Shown: positions 8,000 to 17,129, numbered from the stretch's first letter. The stretch is 64,000 nt of DNA from CBDFGN01 sp965247065 (GCA_965247065.1 CBDFGN010000006.1:310001-374000); one strand, 5' to 3'. Notes: generated from the letters alone by a model not told the origin. Made by a program: numbers and translations.

Positions 8000-8667
8000 G
8001 CCACCTGGTCTAGTGGTTTTCTTGTCAGTTTTGGCACGAATGTTTCCGAAGCGGGGTAACCCAAAGGTATCAATAGGTAGGGCCTCTCGTTTTCCGGGCG
8101 TTTGAGGATCTTAGTTAGGAAATTCATTGGGCTTGGGGTATGAGTTAAGGCCACCAAACCGGCATGGTGAATCGCGGCCAATAGAAACCCGCAGGAGAGC
8201 CCTACCGACTCATTCACGTAATAGTTGATATTCTTCTTTCCATCCTGCAGCCCGTAGGTCTTTCTAAAGACAACAATCAGGAACGGAGCAATCTCAAGGA
8301 ACGGCTTATGCCAATTGGTTCCCAGGGGCTGAAGATCCTTCAACCAGGATTCACCCATGCGGTGGTGATAGTTTTCATACTCCTCCTCCTCGGCTGCTTT
8401 ACGAATTTTGCCCTTAAGTTTTGGATCTGACACCACACAAAAGGTCCAGGGTTGTTTATGAGCACCGGAAGGGGCGGTTGAGGCGGTGGAAATCAGGTTC
8501 TGAATGACCTGAACAGGGATAGGGCGATCCGAAAACTGGCGGACTGATCTTCGTTTATCCATCCATTGGTAGAAAGACTCTGATCGAGACATTAACTCAT
8601 CTTCTGACAGGGTCTCCCTATCGTATTCAACGTATTCGTGCCCGTTGATGAGCTTGGTTTTTGACAT
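7987..8667 (-). CDS. Iodotyrosine-deiodinase-like FMN nitroreductase-family protein
   Basis: 226 residues, nitroreductase fold. FMN-binding RRSVRQFSDRPIP near 39, APSGAHKQPWTF near 65, then the active-site lid EEEYENYHHRMGESWLKDL, NWHKPFLEIAP, YYVNESVGLSCGFLLAA and LTHTPSPMNFL. The lid Glu and Tyr and the Lys in NWHK match the three residues that hold the substrate zwitterion in characterised deiodinases, including bacterial ones. It probably reductively dehalogenates halotyrosines or halophenols, cytoplasmic. No signal peptide and no membrane anchor, unlike the mammalian enzyme. It is monocistronic and convergent with the flavoprotein. The natural substrate in bacteria is not settled. Confidence 0.85.
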   Translation of the reverse strand: MSKTKLINGHEYVEYDRETLSEDELMSRSESFYQWMDKRRSVRQFSDRPIPVQVIQNLISTASTAPSGAHKQPWTFCVVSDPKLKGKIRKAAEEEEYENYHHRMGESWLKDLQPLGTNWHKPFLEIAPFLIVVFRKTYGLQDGKKNINYYVNESVGLSCGFLLAAIHHAGLVALTHTPSPMNFLTKILKRPENERPYLLIPLGYPASETFVPKLTRKPLDQVAVFY

Positions 8668-8682
8668 CGATTATGTAGGTTA

Positions 8683-8697
8683 ATGAAATGATTTCAT
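8683..8697. promoter_or_regulatory. Candidate operator palindrome upstream of the deiodinase-like gene
   Basis: ATGAAATGATTTCAT is a perfect inverted repeat with 7-bp arms, lying 16 bp upstream of the minus-strand gene starting at 8667. Position and symmetry suit a dimeric regulator, but no regulator gene is adjacent, so this is inference only. Confidence 0.35.
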
Positions 8698-8857
8698 CCG
8701 CAGAATGGGGCTTTTGGTTTTACAGTCTTGTTTAGTTTTCAAAACTTTTCACCAAAGAAAGGCAAGCATTTTGTGACGCTTAAGCAGACATGGGCACTTG
8801 GATATTTCTTACTTTTCTGGTTAGGGTACAAATTCGAGGCAGTCTTTGGACCTTAGT

Positions 8858-9214
8858 CTAGTTACTAAACTTCTCATTCATCTTCTGCCTGAATAGGGCT
8901 AGCTTCTCCTCAAACACCTGATACTGTTGGGCGTCTAATAAATCGGATAATAATTCGTCGCGGTTTTCGGAATGTTCCCGCAAAACGCTGTAAGGCTCAC
9001 CATTGTCACGAGCCTGATCAATTCCTTCAATCATTTCCAGATTGATTTCGTAAACAGATTCTACCTGGTCGGCCTTCAGCGGAATTTCTTCCGTCATAAT
9101 AGCAGTCAGGAACTCGGCTTTCTCATCGGGGAACCCGATTGTTTGAGACTGAGCCTGGAAAGCGATTAATGCCCCCAGCTCAAGAGCCAGAATTAATTGG
9201 TACGTTCGTTTCAT
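8858..9214 (-). CDS. Small secreted/periplasmic helical protein, unknown function
   Basis: 118 residues: signal peptide of about 23 residues ending QAQSQ, then an acidic, almost entirely helical mature part (for example VESVYEINLEMIEGI and LLSDLLDAQQYQVFEEKLAL). The pattern resembles small periplasmic proteins of the Spy/CpxP-like helical kind, but no LTxxQ motif was found, so I do not assign it. It stands alone between the deiodinase-like gene and the Nudix gene, with its own upstream region. Confidence 0.6.
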   Translation of the reverse strand: MKRTYQLILALELGALIAFQAQSQTIGFPDEKAEFLTAIMTEEIPLKADQVESVYEINLEMIEGIDQARDNGEPYSVLREHSENRDELLSDLLDAQQYQVFEEKLALFRQKMNEKFSN

Positions 9215-9340
9215 AATGACATAATTTATAAATCCAATTAGGATAATTCAAAAATGGTGCCGGAAAAACCTTACGAGATACCAAGGGCTCGGACCATTTT
9301 GATCCAAAAAAACTACCTTTGAACAAATCCTGAAGGAACG

Positions 9341-9970
9341 ATGCTGGAAGAACTGGCCCAAAAGTTGGAACAAGATCTTAAAGGCCCCTTGCCAGGCGCA
9401 GAAGCCCATAAAAAGATGACAGCGGCAGCTAAAATCCCATCTAACTTCCAGTTTGACTGGTCAGAACCCCCTCGGCCTGGCGCTGTTCTTATTTTGCTTT
9501 TCCCAAAAGAAGGCAAAATTTATTTCCCACTAATGAGAAGATCAATGTACTCAGGGGTTCATAGTGGTCAGATCAGTTTGCCTGGAGGAAAAAGGGAAGG
9601 TAGGGATCCCGATTTGGTGCAGACCGCCTTGAGAGAGGCGCAGGAAGAGATAGGAATTCCGAAGGAACAGGTAGACATTCTTGGCACCCTGACTCCATTG
9701 TTCGTTTATGCCAGCAATTTCGACATCCTTCCGGTGGTCGGAATTATGAGCTCGGCACCTTCGTTTAAACCGGATGATCGGGAGGTAGAGGAGGTTCTGA
9801 GCGCCGATCTATCGGATCTGAGGCACCAGGTGGAGATCAAAACCACAGAGCTAACGGTGCGTGAATATATTATCCGCGCCCCGTATTATGAGGTCAATAA
9901 TCATATAGTCTGGGGCGCTACTGCCATGATCCTATCTGAATTTCTTCAGGTTGTCGATTCGCTAGCTTAA
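9341..9970 (+). CDS. Nudix hydrolase, CoA-pyrophosphatase type
   Basis: 209 residues. Nudix box in GGKREGRDPDLVQTALREAQ followed by EEIGI, preceded by SGQISLP as in the NUDT7/NudL CoA diphosphatases, where the box has an acidic residue further upstream than in MutT. Expected to cleave CoA and acyl-CoA to 3',5'-ADP and 4'-phosphopantetheine derivatives with Mg/Mn, in the cytoplasm. A TACCTTTG -7-like element lies at 9314-9321, though the nearest upstream TTTTG is closer than the usual spacing. DUF819 follows 18 bp later. Confidence 0.85.
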   Translation: MLEELAQKLEQDLKGPLPGAEAHKKMTAAAKIPSNFQFDWSEPPRPGAVLILLFPKEGKIYFPLMRRSMYSGVHSGQISLPGGKREGRDPDLVQTALREAQEEIGIPKEQVDILGTLTPLFVYASNFDILPVVGIMSSAPSFKPDDREVEEVLSADLSDLRHQVEIKTTELTVREYIIRAPYYEVNNHIVWGATAMILSEFLQVVDSLA

Positions 9971-9988
9971 GGGGCATCCCGAACGATT

Positions 9989-11251
9989 GTGGGTGACCAG
10001 TCTCAACAGGCCCTAATTACAAATGACGCCATCGTTCTGGGAATATTGATGGTGCTGTTATCATTGGTCTTCTACACCCATAATTTACGTGGTCCCTTTT
10101 GGAAAAAGTTCTACACTTATATACCCGTTCTGTTTGTCTGTTATTTTTTGCCATCGGTTTTTAGTACGCTTGGCATAATTCCCGGTGTTTCAAACCTGTA
10201 TTTTGTTGCTTCTCGCTATTTATTGCCCGTCAGCCTGGTGCTACTAACCCTGAGTGTTGACCTGAAAGGGATCATAAATCTGGGGCCGAAGTCCGTCATT
10301 ATGTTTCTTACCGGGACCATAGGAATAATCCTTGGAGGCCCGATTGCTATTATGACTGTATCCATGATTTCACCAGAGGTGGTAGGAGGTAGTGGCGAAG
10401 ACGCAGTTTGGCGGGGCATGACGACTATCGCGGGCAGTTGGATTGGTGGAGGAGCTAATCAAGCGGCCATGAAGGAAATTTTTGGCCCCAGCGGCGACCT
10501 CTTTTCCGTCATGGTGTCGGTGGACATCATTGTCGGCAGTATTTGGATGGCGTTTCTACTGGTAGGCATTGGCCGTTCCAAACAAATTGATCGGTTGCTT
10601 AAAGCGGATAACACGGCCATTGAAGATCTAAAGCAGCGGATTGAGAAATACCGAGCGACTATCCTGAAGATGCCTGCGCTCAGCGACACTATTCTTATTC
10701 TTGGGGTCGGTTTTGGGGCCAGCGCCTTGGCTCACTGGGCTTCCAATGTTATAACTCCCATTATGAACGCCAATATTCTCATCCTAACCAGACTTAATCT
10801 GACCTCATTGGCCAGTCCGTTCTTTTGGCTAGTGGTAATTGCTACCACCTTAGGCCTGATAATGTCCTTTACCCCATTGAAGAAGTTGGAAGGTGCCGGC
10901 GCTTCACGTTTAGGTGGGGTCATGATCTATGTACTGGTGGCGACCATTGGTATGCAGATGAATCTCAGAGCAATTTTTGTAAACTTCGAGTTGTTCGTGG
11001 TAGGTTTTATTTGGATGCTGGTTCATGTTAGCCTTTTGCTGATAGTTGCCAAGATGATCCGAGCACCTTATTTTTTCCTGGCAGTAGGAAGCCAGGCCAA
11101 TGTAGGAGGCGCTGCTTCGGCGCCTATTTTAGCCTCAGCATTTAATCCATCTTTGGCACCCGTCGGGGTATTGCTGGCTGTTTTGGGCTATGTTTTAGGG
11201 ACCTATGGGGCCCTGCTCTGTGGAATTCTAATGCAATCGGTCGCACCCTAA
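9989..11251 (+). CDS. DUF819 (YjcL-like) integral membrane protein
   Basis: 420 residues with about ten to twelve hydrophobic segments and the family-typical glycine-rich stretches TIAGSWIGGGANQAAMKEIF (near 145) and ANVGGAASAPILA (near 370). The two related loops suggest an inverted repeat as in secondary transporters. Substrate unknown. Start is GTG at 9989, 18 bp after the Nudix gene, so the two are likely co-transcribed. It is convergent with ferritin. Confidence 0.85.
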   Translation: MGDQSQQALITNDAIVLGILMVLLSLVFYTHNLRGPFWKKFYTYIPVLFVCYFLPSVFSTLGIIPGVSNLYFVASRYLLPVSLVLLTLSVDLKGIINLGPKSVIMFLTGTIGIILGGPIAIMTVSMISPEVVGGSGEDAVWRGMTTIAGSWIGGGANQAAMKEIFGPSGDLFSVMVSVDIIVGSIWMAFLLVGIGRSKQIDRLLKADNTAIEDLKQRIEKYRATILKMPALSDTILILGVGFGASALAHWASNVITPIMNANILILTRLNLTSLASPFFWLVVIATTLGLIMSFTPLKKLEGAGASRLGGVMIYVLVATIGMQMNLRAIFVNFELFVVGFIWMLVHVSLLLIVAKMIRAPYFFLAVGSQANVGGAASAPILASAFNPSLAPVGVLLAVLGYVLGTYGALLCGILMQSVAP

Positions 11252-11339
11252 GCGCTCCAATTAGTGATCATCAAGCAAGCAACTCAATGCTCACGTCTGT
11301 CTTTGCTACTCTCGGCAGCAGCATAGTGTATCAGATCAC

Positions 11340-11912
11340 CTAGCCATTCTCCGGGGCAGGGTCGGCAGGGCTGCTTATTTCTTCTGCTCCCAGCTTGCCT
11401 ATTTCCTGGTCGATGGTCCACAGTCCCACTCCCTGCTCACCGATGATATCGAAAAGCTCAAGCGCCCTCCGGGCCATGGTTTCTTCCTCCCGCTGCTCGG
11501 TGACATACCATTGCAAGAACTGAAAAGTGGTAAAATCCTTTATACTGAAACAATGATCCACCAGTTTATTTATTGACCGGGTGACTTTGATCTCATGCTC
11601 CAGGATGAGCTCAAAGATTTCTCTTAGGGAATCGTAGCTATGTCGAAGATTGCTTATTTGTGGATGCAAGGCGTGGCCACCAGCGTCATTGACATAGCTG
11701 AACAGTTTGAGCATGTGCTGCCTTTCTTCTTCTGCATGTAGATATAGGAATTGGGCCGAGTTGACGTATCCATTAACGTCGCACCATGAGGCCATGGCAA
11801 GATAATAGGCCGAGGATGTTCCTTCCATCTCGATCTGGTTGTTAAGAAATTTTTCAGTTTCGGAGGTAAGGGATCTTTCCTTAGTTACGATCTGCTTTTT
11901 GGTATTGGCCAT
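11340..11912 (-). CDS. Ferritin (non-haem, FtnA-like)
   Basis: 190 residues. A four-helix ferritin with ferroxidase ligands in the usual places: the Glu and Tyr of NQIEMEGTSSAYYLAMASW, HAEEERQHM, LEHEIKVT and EQREEETMARR. Stores iron as ferric mineral in a 24-mer, cytoplasm. Length is slightly above the usual 165-175 because of N- and C-terminal extensions; the C-terminal one (ISSPADPAPENG) is probably disordered. It starts 25 bp after the aconitase stop, same strand, so the two are very likely one transcript. That pairing ties iron storage to a 4Fe-4S enzyme. Confidence 0.92.
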   Translation of the reverse strand: MANTKKQIVTKERSLTSETEKFLNNQIEMEGTSSAYYLAMASWCDVNGYVNSAQFLYLHAEEERQHMLKLFSYVNDAGGHALHPQISNLRHSYDSLREIFELILEHEIKVTRSINKLVDHCFSIKDFTTFQFLQWYVTEQREEETMARRALELFDIIGEQGVGLWTIDQEIGKLGAEEISSPADPAPENG

Positions 11913-11937
11913 TTTGTGTTAAGCTTAAGGTACGACG

Positions 11938-14205
11938 CTATTGACCGTTTTGCTTGCGAATGAGATTCAGGGCGGAACCAGCTTTGAACCATTCGATCTG
12001 CGCCCTGTTGTACGTATGGTTGACCTTAATCTGGTCTGAGCCACCATCTGAGTGGTTCAATACGACGGTTAATGGAACTTCCGGAGCAAATCCCTCGAGA
12101 TCAGTAATGTCGATCAAGTCATCCTCCTGAACCTTGTCGTAATCTTGTTCATTAGCGAAAGTTATCCCTAGCATCCCTTGCTTCTTGAGGTTGGTTTCGT
12201 GAATTCGAGCAAACGACTTGACCAGCACCGCGCGAACTCCCAAATGACGTGGTTCCATTGCGGCATGTTCCCGCGAAGATCCCTCTCCGTAGTTGTGGTC
12301 ACCTACCACCACCGTTTGGATCCCTTCGGCCTTATATTGTCGTTGGGTTTTAGGAACCGAGCCATACTCACCGGATATTTGGCTTTTCACAGTATCAGTT
12401 TGGTCGTTAAAATAGTTCACAGCTCCTGTGAGCATGTTGTCAGAGATGTTGTCCAAATGGCCTCTGAATCGGAGCCATGGACCCGCCATGGAGATGTGAT
12501 CGGTGGTACATTTTCCTTTAGCCTTTATAAGAAGTCTCATTGCCGTCAGGTTCTTACCATCCCATGGATCAAATGGGGTGAGTAGCTGCAATCTTTTGGA
12601 TTCTGGATCAACATGCACATCGATGGCACTATCATCTTCAGCTGGTGCCACGAATCCGGCATCCTCAACCGCAAATCCCTGAGCCGGCATTTCAATTCCC
12701 TGGGGTTCGTCCAAACGAACCTGCTCGCCATTTTCATTGGTAAGCGTGTCGGTAAGCGGATTGAAGCCCAGGTCACCAGCTATAGCCATGGCTGTTGTTA
12801 TTTCCGGGGAAGCAACGAAGGAATGAGTATTAGGATTGCCGTCGTTCCTTTTGGCGAAATTTCGATTGAAAGACGTGATAATGGAATTTTTGCGATCCGG
12901 ATCGTTAGTATGGCGCGCCCATTGCCCAATGCACGGCCCGCAGGCGTTGGCAAGGACCACGCCCCCAATTTGTTCAAAAATATCGAGATAGCCGTCCCTG
13001 GCTACGGTGAAGCGCACCTGCTCCGAGCCAGGGGTAATGGTGAATTCGGCTTTGGTCTTCAGTTTCTTGTCAACCGCTTGCTGAGCCAGCGACGCGGCCC
13101 GGGTTATGTCCTCATATGATGAGTTGGTACAAGAGCCAATCAATCCGACTTCCAGTTTTTGAGGCCATCCGTTATTTTGGACCTCTTGAGCAAATTGGGA
13201 AATAGGCGTAGCCCGATCAGGGGTAAAGGGGCCATTTATATGGGGTTCTAATTCAGATAAATTGATCTCGATTAACTGGTCGAAATAGTGTTCTGGATTC
13301 TGATACACTTCTGGATCCCCGGTCAAATGAGCTGACTGAGCATCCGCCAGGTCGGCCACTTCTGAACGATCTGTACCGCGGAGGTAGTCGGCCATCTTCC
13401 GGTCATATCCGAAGATTGAAGTGGTAGCTCCGATCTCGGCTCCCATATTGCAAATAGTTCCTTTTCCCGTACAGGAAAGACTTTTAGCCCCTTCTCCAAA
13501 GTATTCAAGGATGCAACCAGTCCCCCCTTTGACAGTCAGTATACCGGCTACTTTCAAGATGACATCTTTGGCTGAGGTCCAACCGCTCATGTGCCCGGTA
13601 AGCTTTACCCCAATCAATTTGGGAAATTTTAGCTCCCAAGGCATTCCCGCCATTACATCTACTGCATCAGCGCCCCCTACACCAACAGCTATCATTCCTA
13701 GCCCCCCGGCATTTACGGTGTGGGAATCAGTGCCTATCATCATCGCGCCAGGGAAAGAGTAATTCTCCAGGACCACCTGATGAATTATCCCGGCACCCGG
13801 TTTCCAAAACCCAATACCATATTTGCTGGATACAGATTCCAGGAAATCAAATACCTCCTTATTAACAGTGATAGCCGTCCGAAGGTCCTCGCTAGCGCCG
13901 GTTTTAGCCAGGATCAAGTGATCACAATGCACCGTGGAAGGTACTGCAGCCCTGCTCTTTCCGGCCATCATAAACTGCAGTAGAGCCATTTGGGCGGTGG
14001 CATCTTGCATGGCAACCCGATCCGGTGCAAAATCTACATAGGATTCTCCGCGGATGAACTCCTGGTCGAGCTCATCGGAAAAAAGGTGGCTATAAAGGAT
14101 CTTTTCGGTGAGGCTCAGAGGCTTGCCCAGCAGATTGCGGGCAGCTTCGATTCTGCTCCCTATGCCGGAATATACATCCCGGATCATTTCAATATCAAAG
14201 GCCAT
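11938..14205 (-). CDS. Aconitate hydratase (mitochondrial-like class)
   Basis: 755 residues, the size of the mitochondrial-type aconitase found in Bacteroidota. Cluster-binding cysteines are in IGSCTNSSYED and ANACGPCIGQW. Other motifs are GTDSHTVNAGGLGM, KGKCTTDHISMAGPWLRFRG at the start of the swivel domain, and GDHNYGEGSSREHAAMEPRH. Isomerises citrate to isocitrate in the TCA cycle using a 4Fe-4S cluster. It is the first gene of a transcript continuing into ferritin. A TAAGTTTG element matching TAnnTTTG lies about 40 bp upstream of the ATG. Confidence 0.95.
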   Translation of the reverse strand: MAFDIEMIRDVYSGIGSRIEAARNLLGKPLSLTEKILYSHLFSDELDQEFIRGESYVDFAPDRVAMQDATAQMALLQFMMAGKSRAAVPSTVHCDHLILAKTGASEDLRTAITVNKEVFDFLESVSSKYGIGFWKPGAGIIHQVVLENYSFPGAMMIGTDSHTVNAGGLGMIAVGVGGADAVDVMAGMPWELKFPKLIGVKLTGHMSGWTSAKDVILKVAGILTVKGGTGCILEYFGEGAKSLSCTGKGTICNMGAEIGATTSIFGYDRKMADYLRGTDRSEVADLADAQSAHLTGDPEVYQNPEHYFDQLIEINLSELEPHINGPFTPDRATPISQFAQEVQNNGWPQKLEVGLIGSCTNSSYEDITRAASLAQQAVDKKLKTKAEFTITPGSEQVRFTVARDGYLDIFEQIGGVVLANACGPCIGQWARHTNDPDRKNSIITSFNRNFAKRNDGNPNTHSFVASPEITTAMAIAGDLGFNPLTDTLTNENGEQVRLDEPQGIEMPAQGFAVEDAGFVAPAEDDSAIDVHVDPESKRLQLLTPFDPWDGKNLTAMRLLIKAKGKCTTDHISMAGPWLRFRGHLDNISDNMLTGAVNYFNDQTDTVKSQISGEYGSVPKTQRQYKAEGIQTVVVGDHNYGEGSSREHAAMEPRHLGVRAVLVKSFARIHETNLKKQGMLGITFANEQDYDKVQEDDLIDITDLEGFAPEVPLTVVLNHSDGGSDQIKVNHTYNRAQIEWFKAGSALNLIRKQNGQ

Positions 14206-14559
14206 AAATTTGATTTTGAGTGCTTTTTGGTACTCTTCAGAGGTACAAACTTACCATAAAATGGAGAATATAAGAAATGTGCTTTTTTGGTCAACTACCG
14301 TTCTGCTTTGGTCAATTCTAGCTCGTTTTAGCCCATTTTGCCGCCCGAAATAATGGATCAGATTTGTAAGATTTCTACCCGCAAAACGAAAAAACTGAGT
14401 TCGAGATAGTATTAAATTTATGAGGATTTGAGGAGCTCCCAAGCCACCGGAATGTATAACCGGCTAATTTTTAATATTTTACGGTTACATATTGCTTCCA
14501 ATAGATATTAAATAAATAAGAGCTATTTGTATTATATTGCTATTTAAAGAAACTAAGCT
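14206..14559. other. AT-rich divergent intergenic region (aconitase / SprB-like gene)
   Basis: 354 bp with no convincing gene. It separates the minus-strand aconitase from the plus-strand adhesin operon and so should hold both promoters. The minus strand has TAAGTTTG at 14253-14246; no matching -33 TTTG at ideal spacing was found. The right half is strongly AT-rich (about 14460-14550). Confidence 0.6.
14246..14253 (-). promoter_or_regulatory. Candidate -7 element for the aconitase-ferritin transcript
   Basis: TAAGTTTG on the minus strand fits the Bacteroidota -7 consensus TAnnTTTG and lies about 40 bp before the aconitase ATG. No good -33 element at the normal distance, so moderate to low confidence. 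Confidence 0.35.
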
Positions 14560-14868
14560 ATGAGTATTTCAACTTTTATGCTCGGCATTATTCTTACAAT
14601 TGCACTCTCTGAGGTACCGCCGAAATGCGACAGCTTTGAGGTCACCGTGGAGGTTGAGAACACCTCAGATGGATTGAAAAACGGATCTATTGAATTGACA
14701 CTAAAAGGGGGTCTTGGTCCCCATTCTTTTTTCTGGTTTGGGACGAATCGGAGAGTGGTTCTGGATAACCCAAATGAGGAAGATCAATATAATCTGGCCC
14801 CGGGACGGTACTACGTGGTAATTCAGGATAAAACTTGCTCTGAGAGTCTTGAATTTGAAATTGAGTAA
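14560..14868 (+). CDS. Small secreted SprB-repeat-like protein
   Basis: 102 residues: a short hydrophobic N-terminus, then one immunoglobulin-like unit with the SprB-repeat pattern (C-x-SFEVTVEVENTSDGLKNGS, GGLGPHSFFWFG, LAPGRYYVVIQDKTC). The two cysteines flank the unit as in SprB repeats. It has no CHU_C domain, so its export is unclear. It lies 16 bp before the giant adhesin and is probably in the same transcript. Possibly an accessory or truncated relative of the adhesin. Confidence 0.65.
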   Translation: MSISTFMLGIILTIALSEVPPKCDSFEVTVEVENTSDGLKNGSIELTLKGGLGPHSFFWFGTNRRVVLDNPNEEDQYNLAPGRYYVVIQDKTCSESLEFEIE

Positions 14869-14884
14869 ATCAAGATAGGAGAAT

Positions 14885-16468
14885 TTGTTAAAGAGGATTA
14901 CATATCGCTGCCTGCTGTTTTTGGTTGCATTCTTTGGCATTGGCTCGGCCCAGGCTCAAATGATGGTTTCGGTCACAAACGTTAAGGACGCCTGTGATGC
15001 CACCAATAACGGATCATTTGACGTAACCGTCACTGGAAGCACCGGTACAATTGTTATGAACATTTTTGGCCCCCCCAATCAGGCAGGACTCATGCCACTG
15101 GATGGAGTTCCTTTTCCTGTAACTGGATTGGCTCCCAGGGGCGCTCCCTTGTCCTATACTGTTGTCGTGCAGGACGATCTTGAAACTGTGGTTAGTTTTC
15201 AGGCAATTGAGAATGTAACTCCCGACATGACGGTAGCTGCCGAACCCGGTTTCCCAATGGACAATACGGATTGTGCGGCACCGAATGGCGCGATCAGCAT
15301 ATCAGTTAGTGGTGGGACCGGAAGTTTCAGCTACAGCTGGACTGGTCCCGGAGTATTTACCTCTACCAGCGAGGATATTTCCATGCTGGTCGGAGGAACT
15401 TATACGGTAGTGGTCTCCGACGATGGAACGAACTGTTCCAGGACCGAGATGTTCACAATTACCGATCCCTTGCCGAGTCTGTTTAACGTCATTACCGGAT
15501 CGCCGCTGGATGTATGTGACGGTGATGATGCAGTAATTCAAATTGATGGTAATCAAAGCGGCATTGATTACACTATTCATGTTAATGGCATAGCGAATGT
15601 TGCCAGTACTGTTACGGGCGATGGCTCACCACCACCGCTTTCCTTGACGCTAACAAGTGCTAGCTTTGTCGACAGCGACATCCTGACGGTAGTGGCCGTT
15701 GATGGCATGTGTCCCCCTTTGCTGATGACTGGAAGTGTTACGGTGAACCTGCTATCTGATCCAACCGCTCAGAACATCACCACGGCCGATCCGCTGGATG
15801 TATGTACCGGCGATGATGCGGTGATCGATCTGGACGGTTCGGAAGTAGGGGTGACCTACGAGATTTTAGTGAACGGGGTTCCCAGCGGGACGACGGCACC
15901 GGCGGGTGCCGCGATAAGCATAACCCTTCCCAGTGCCTCCTTCGCAGATACCGACGTATTGACCGTAGAAGGTCAGCTGGGAGTTTGTACGACGCCTATG
16001 ACCGGGAGTGTAACGATCAATCTGTTGCCCGATCCGGTGGCTTATAATATAACCACGGCCAGTCCTCAATTGGTATGTAGCGGGGATGATGTGACCCTTG
16101 ACCTGGACAATTCGGATGCGGGGACGACCTATGAGATCCTGGTGAATGGGGTACCGAGCGGTACCACCGCACCTGGGATAGCGGGTCCGTTAAGCATTAC
16201 CCTCCCGAGTGCTTCTTTCGCTGATACCGATGTTTTGACCATAGAAGGTCAGATCGGCACCTGTGCGACCCCAATGACGGGCAGTGTAACGATCAGTCTG
16301 CTACCTGATCCAACCGCTCAGAACATCACCACGGCCGATCCGCTGGATGTATGTACCGGCGATGATGCGGTGATCGACCTGGACGGTTCGGAAGTAGGGG
16401 TGACCTACGAGATTTTAGTGAACGGGGTTCCCAGCGGGACGACGGCCCGGGCACGGGTGCCGCGATAA
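14885..16468 (+). CDS. Giant gliding-type adhesin, N-terminal fragment (frameshifted)
   Basis: Starts at TTG (no nearby ATG) with a clear signal peptide ending GSAQAQ. Then come Ig-like/SprB-like domains (GGTGSFSYSWTGPGVFTS near 140) and the first units of the tandem repeat array (DVCTGDDAVIDLDGSEVGVT). The frame is lost at about 16448: compared with the near-identical copies, the unit at 16307-16577 lacks one base in GCACCGGGC and four bases in GCCTCCTTCGCAG, a net loss of five. The continuation is the open frame from 16506 to 20783. Together they would encode roughly 1,960 residues. As read, this fragment is exported without a sorting domain. Assembly error inside near-identical repeats is a strong alternative. 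Confidence 0.8.
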   Translation: MLKRITYRCLLFLVAFFGIGSAQAQMMVSVTNVKDACDATNNGSFDVTVTGSTGTIVMNIFGPPNQAGLMPLDGVPFPVTGLAPRGAPLSYTVVVQDDLETVVSFQAIENVTPDMTVAAEPGFPMDNTDCAAPNGAISISVSGGTGSFSYSWTGPGVFTSTSEDISMLVGGTYTVVVSDDGTNCSRTEMFTITDPLPSLFNVITGSPLDVCDGDDAVIQIDGNQSGIDYTIHVNGIANVASTVTGDGSPPPLSLTLTSASFVDSDILTVVAVDGMCPPLLMTGSVTVNLLSDPTAQNITTADPLDVCTGDDAVIDLDGSEVGVTYEILVNGVPSGTTAPAGAAISITLPSASFADTDVLTVEGQLGVCTTPMTGSVTINLLPDPVAYNITTASPQLVCSGDDVTLDLDNSDAGTTYEILVNGVPSGTTAPGIAGPLSITLPSASFADTDVLTIEGQIGTCATPMTGSVTISLLPDPTAQNITTADPLDVCTGDDAVIDLDGSEVGVTYEILVNGVPSGTTARARVPR

Positions 16469-17129
16469 GCATAACCCTTCCCAGTGCCTCGCAGATACCG
16501 ACGTATTGACCGTAGAAGGTCAGCTGGGAGTTTGTACGACGCCTATGACCGGGAGTGTAACGATCAATCTGTTGCCCGATCCGGTGGCTTATAATATAAC
16601 CACGGCCAGTCCTCAATTGGTATGTAGCGGGGATGATGTGACCCTTGACCTGGACAATTCGGATCCGGGGACGACCTATGAGATCCTGGTGAATGGGGTA
16701 CCGAGCGGTACCACCGCACCTGGGATAGCGGGTCCGTTAAGCATTACCCTCCCGGGTGCTTCTTTCGCAGATACCGATGTTTTGACCATAGAAGGTCAGA
16801 TCGGCACCTGTGCGACCCCAATGACGGGCAGTGTAACGATCAGTCTGCTACCTGATCCAACCGCTCAGAACATCACCACGGCCGATCCGCTGGATGTATG
16901 TACCGGCGATGATGCGGTGATCGACCTGGACGGTTCGGAAGTAGGGGTGACCTACGAGATTTTAGTGAACGGGGTTCCCAGCGGGACGACGGCACCGGGC
17001 ACGGGTGCCGCGATAAGCATAACCCTTCCCAGTGCCTCCTTCGCAGATACCGACGTATTGACCGTAGAAGGTCAGCTGGGAGTTTGTACGACGCCTATGA
17101 CCGGGAGTGTAACGATCAATCTGTTGCCT
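15758..17129 (+). repeat. A-B-A-B-A array of ~275-bp coding repeats in the adhesin
   Basis: Units: A1 15758-16030 (273 bp), B1 16031-16306 (276), A2 16307-16577 (271, carries the deletions), B2 16578-16853 (276), A3 16854-17129 (276). A units begin GATCCAACCGCTCAGAACAT, B units GATCCGGTGGCTTATAATAT. A copies are nearly identical to one another and so are the B copies (B1 and B2 differ at only a few positions), while A and B are clearly diverged. The duplicating unit is therefore the A-B pair of about 549 bp. A more diverged unit precedes A1. Each unit encodes one ~91-residue beta-domain with two cysteines. Confidence 0.9.

Noticed and set aside
16326..16616. Minus-strand frames in the adhesin repeats
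   Set aside because: They recur only because the coding repeats recur.
15758..17129. CRISPR array or satellite in the regular repeat pattern
   Set aside because: Units are ~275 bp, in frame, encode beta-domains and have no unique spacers.
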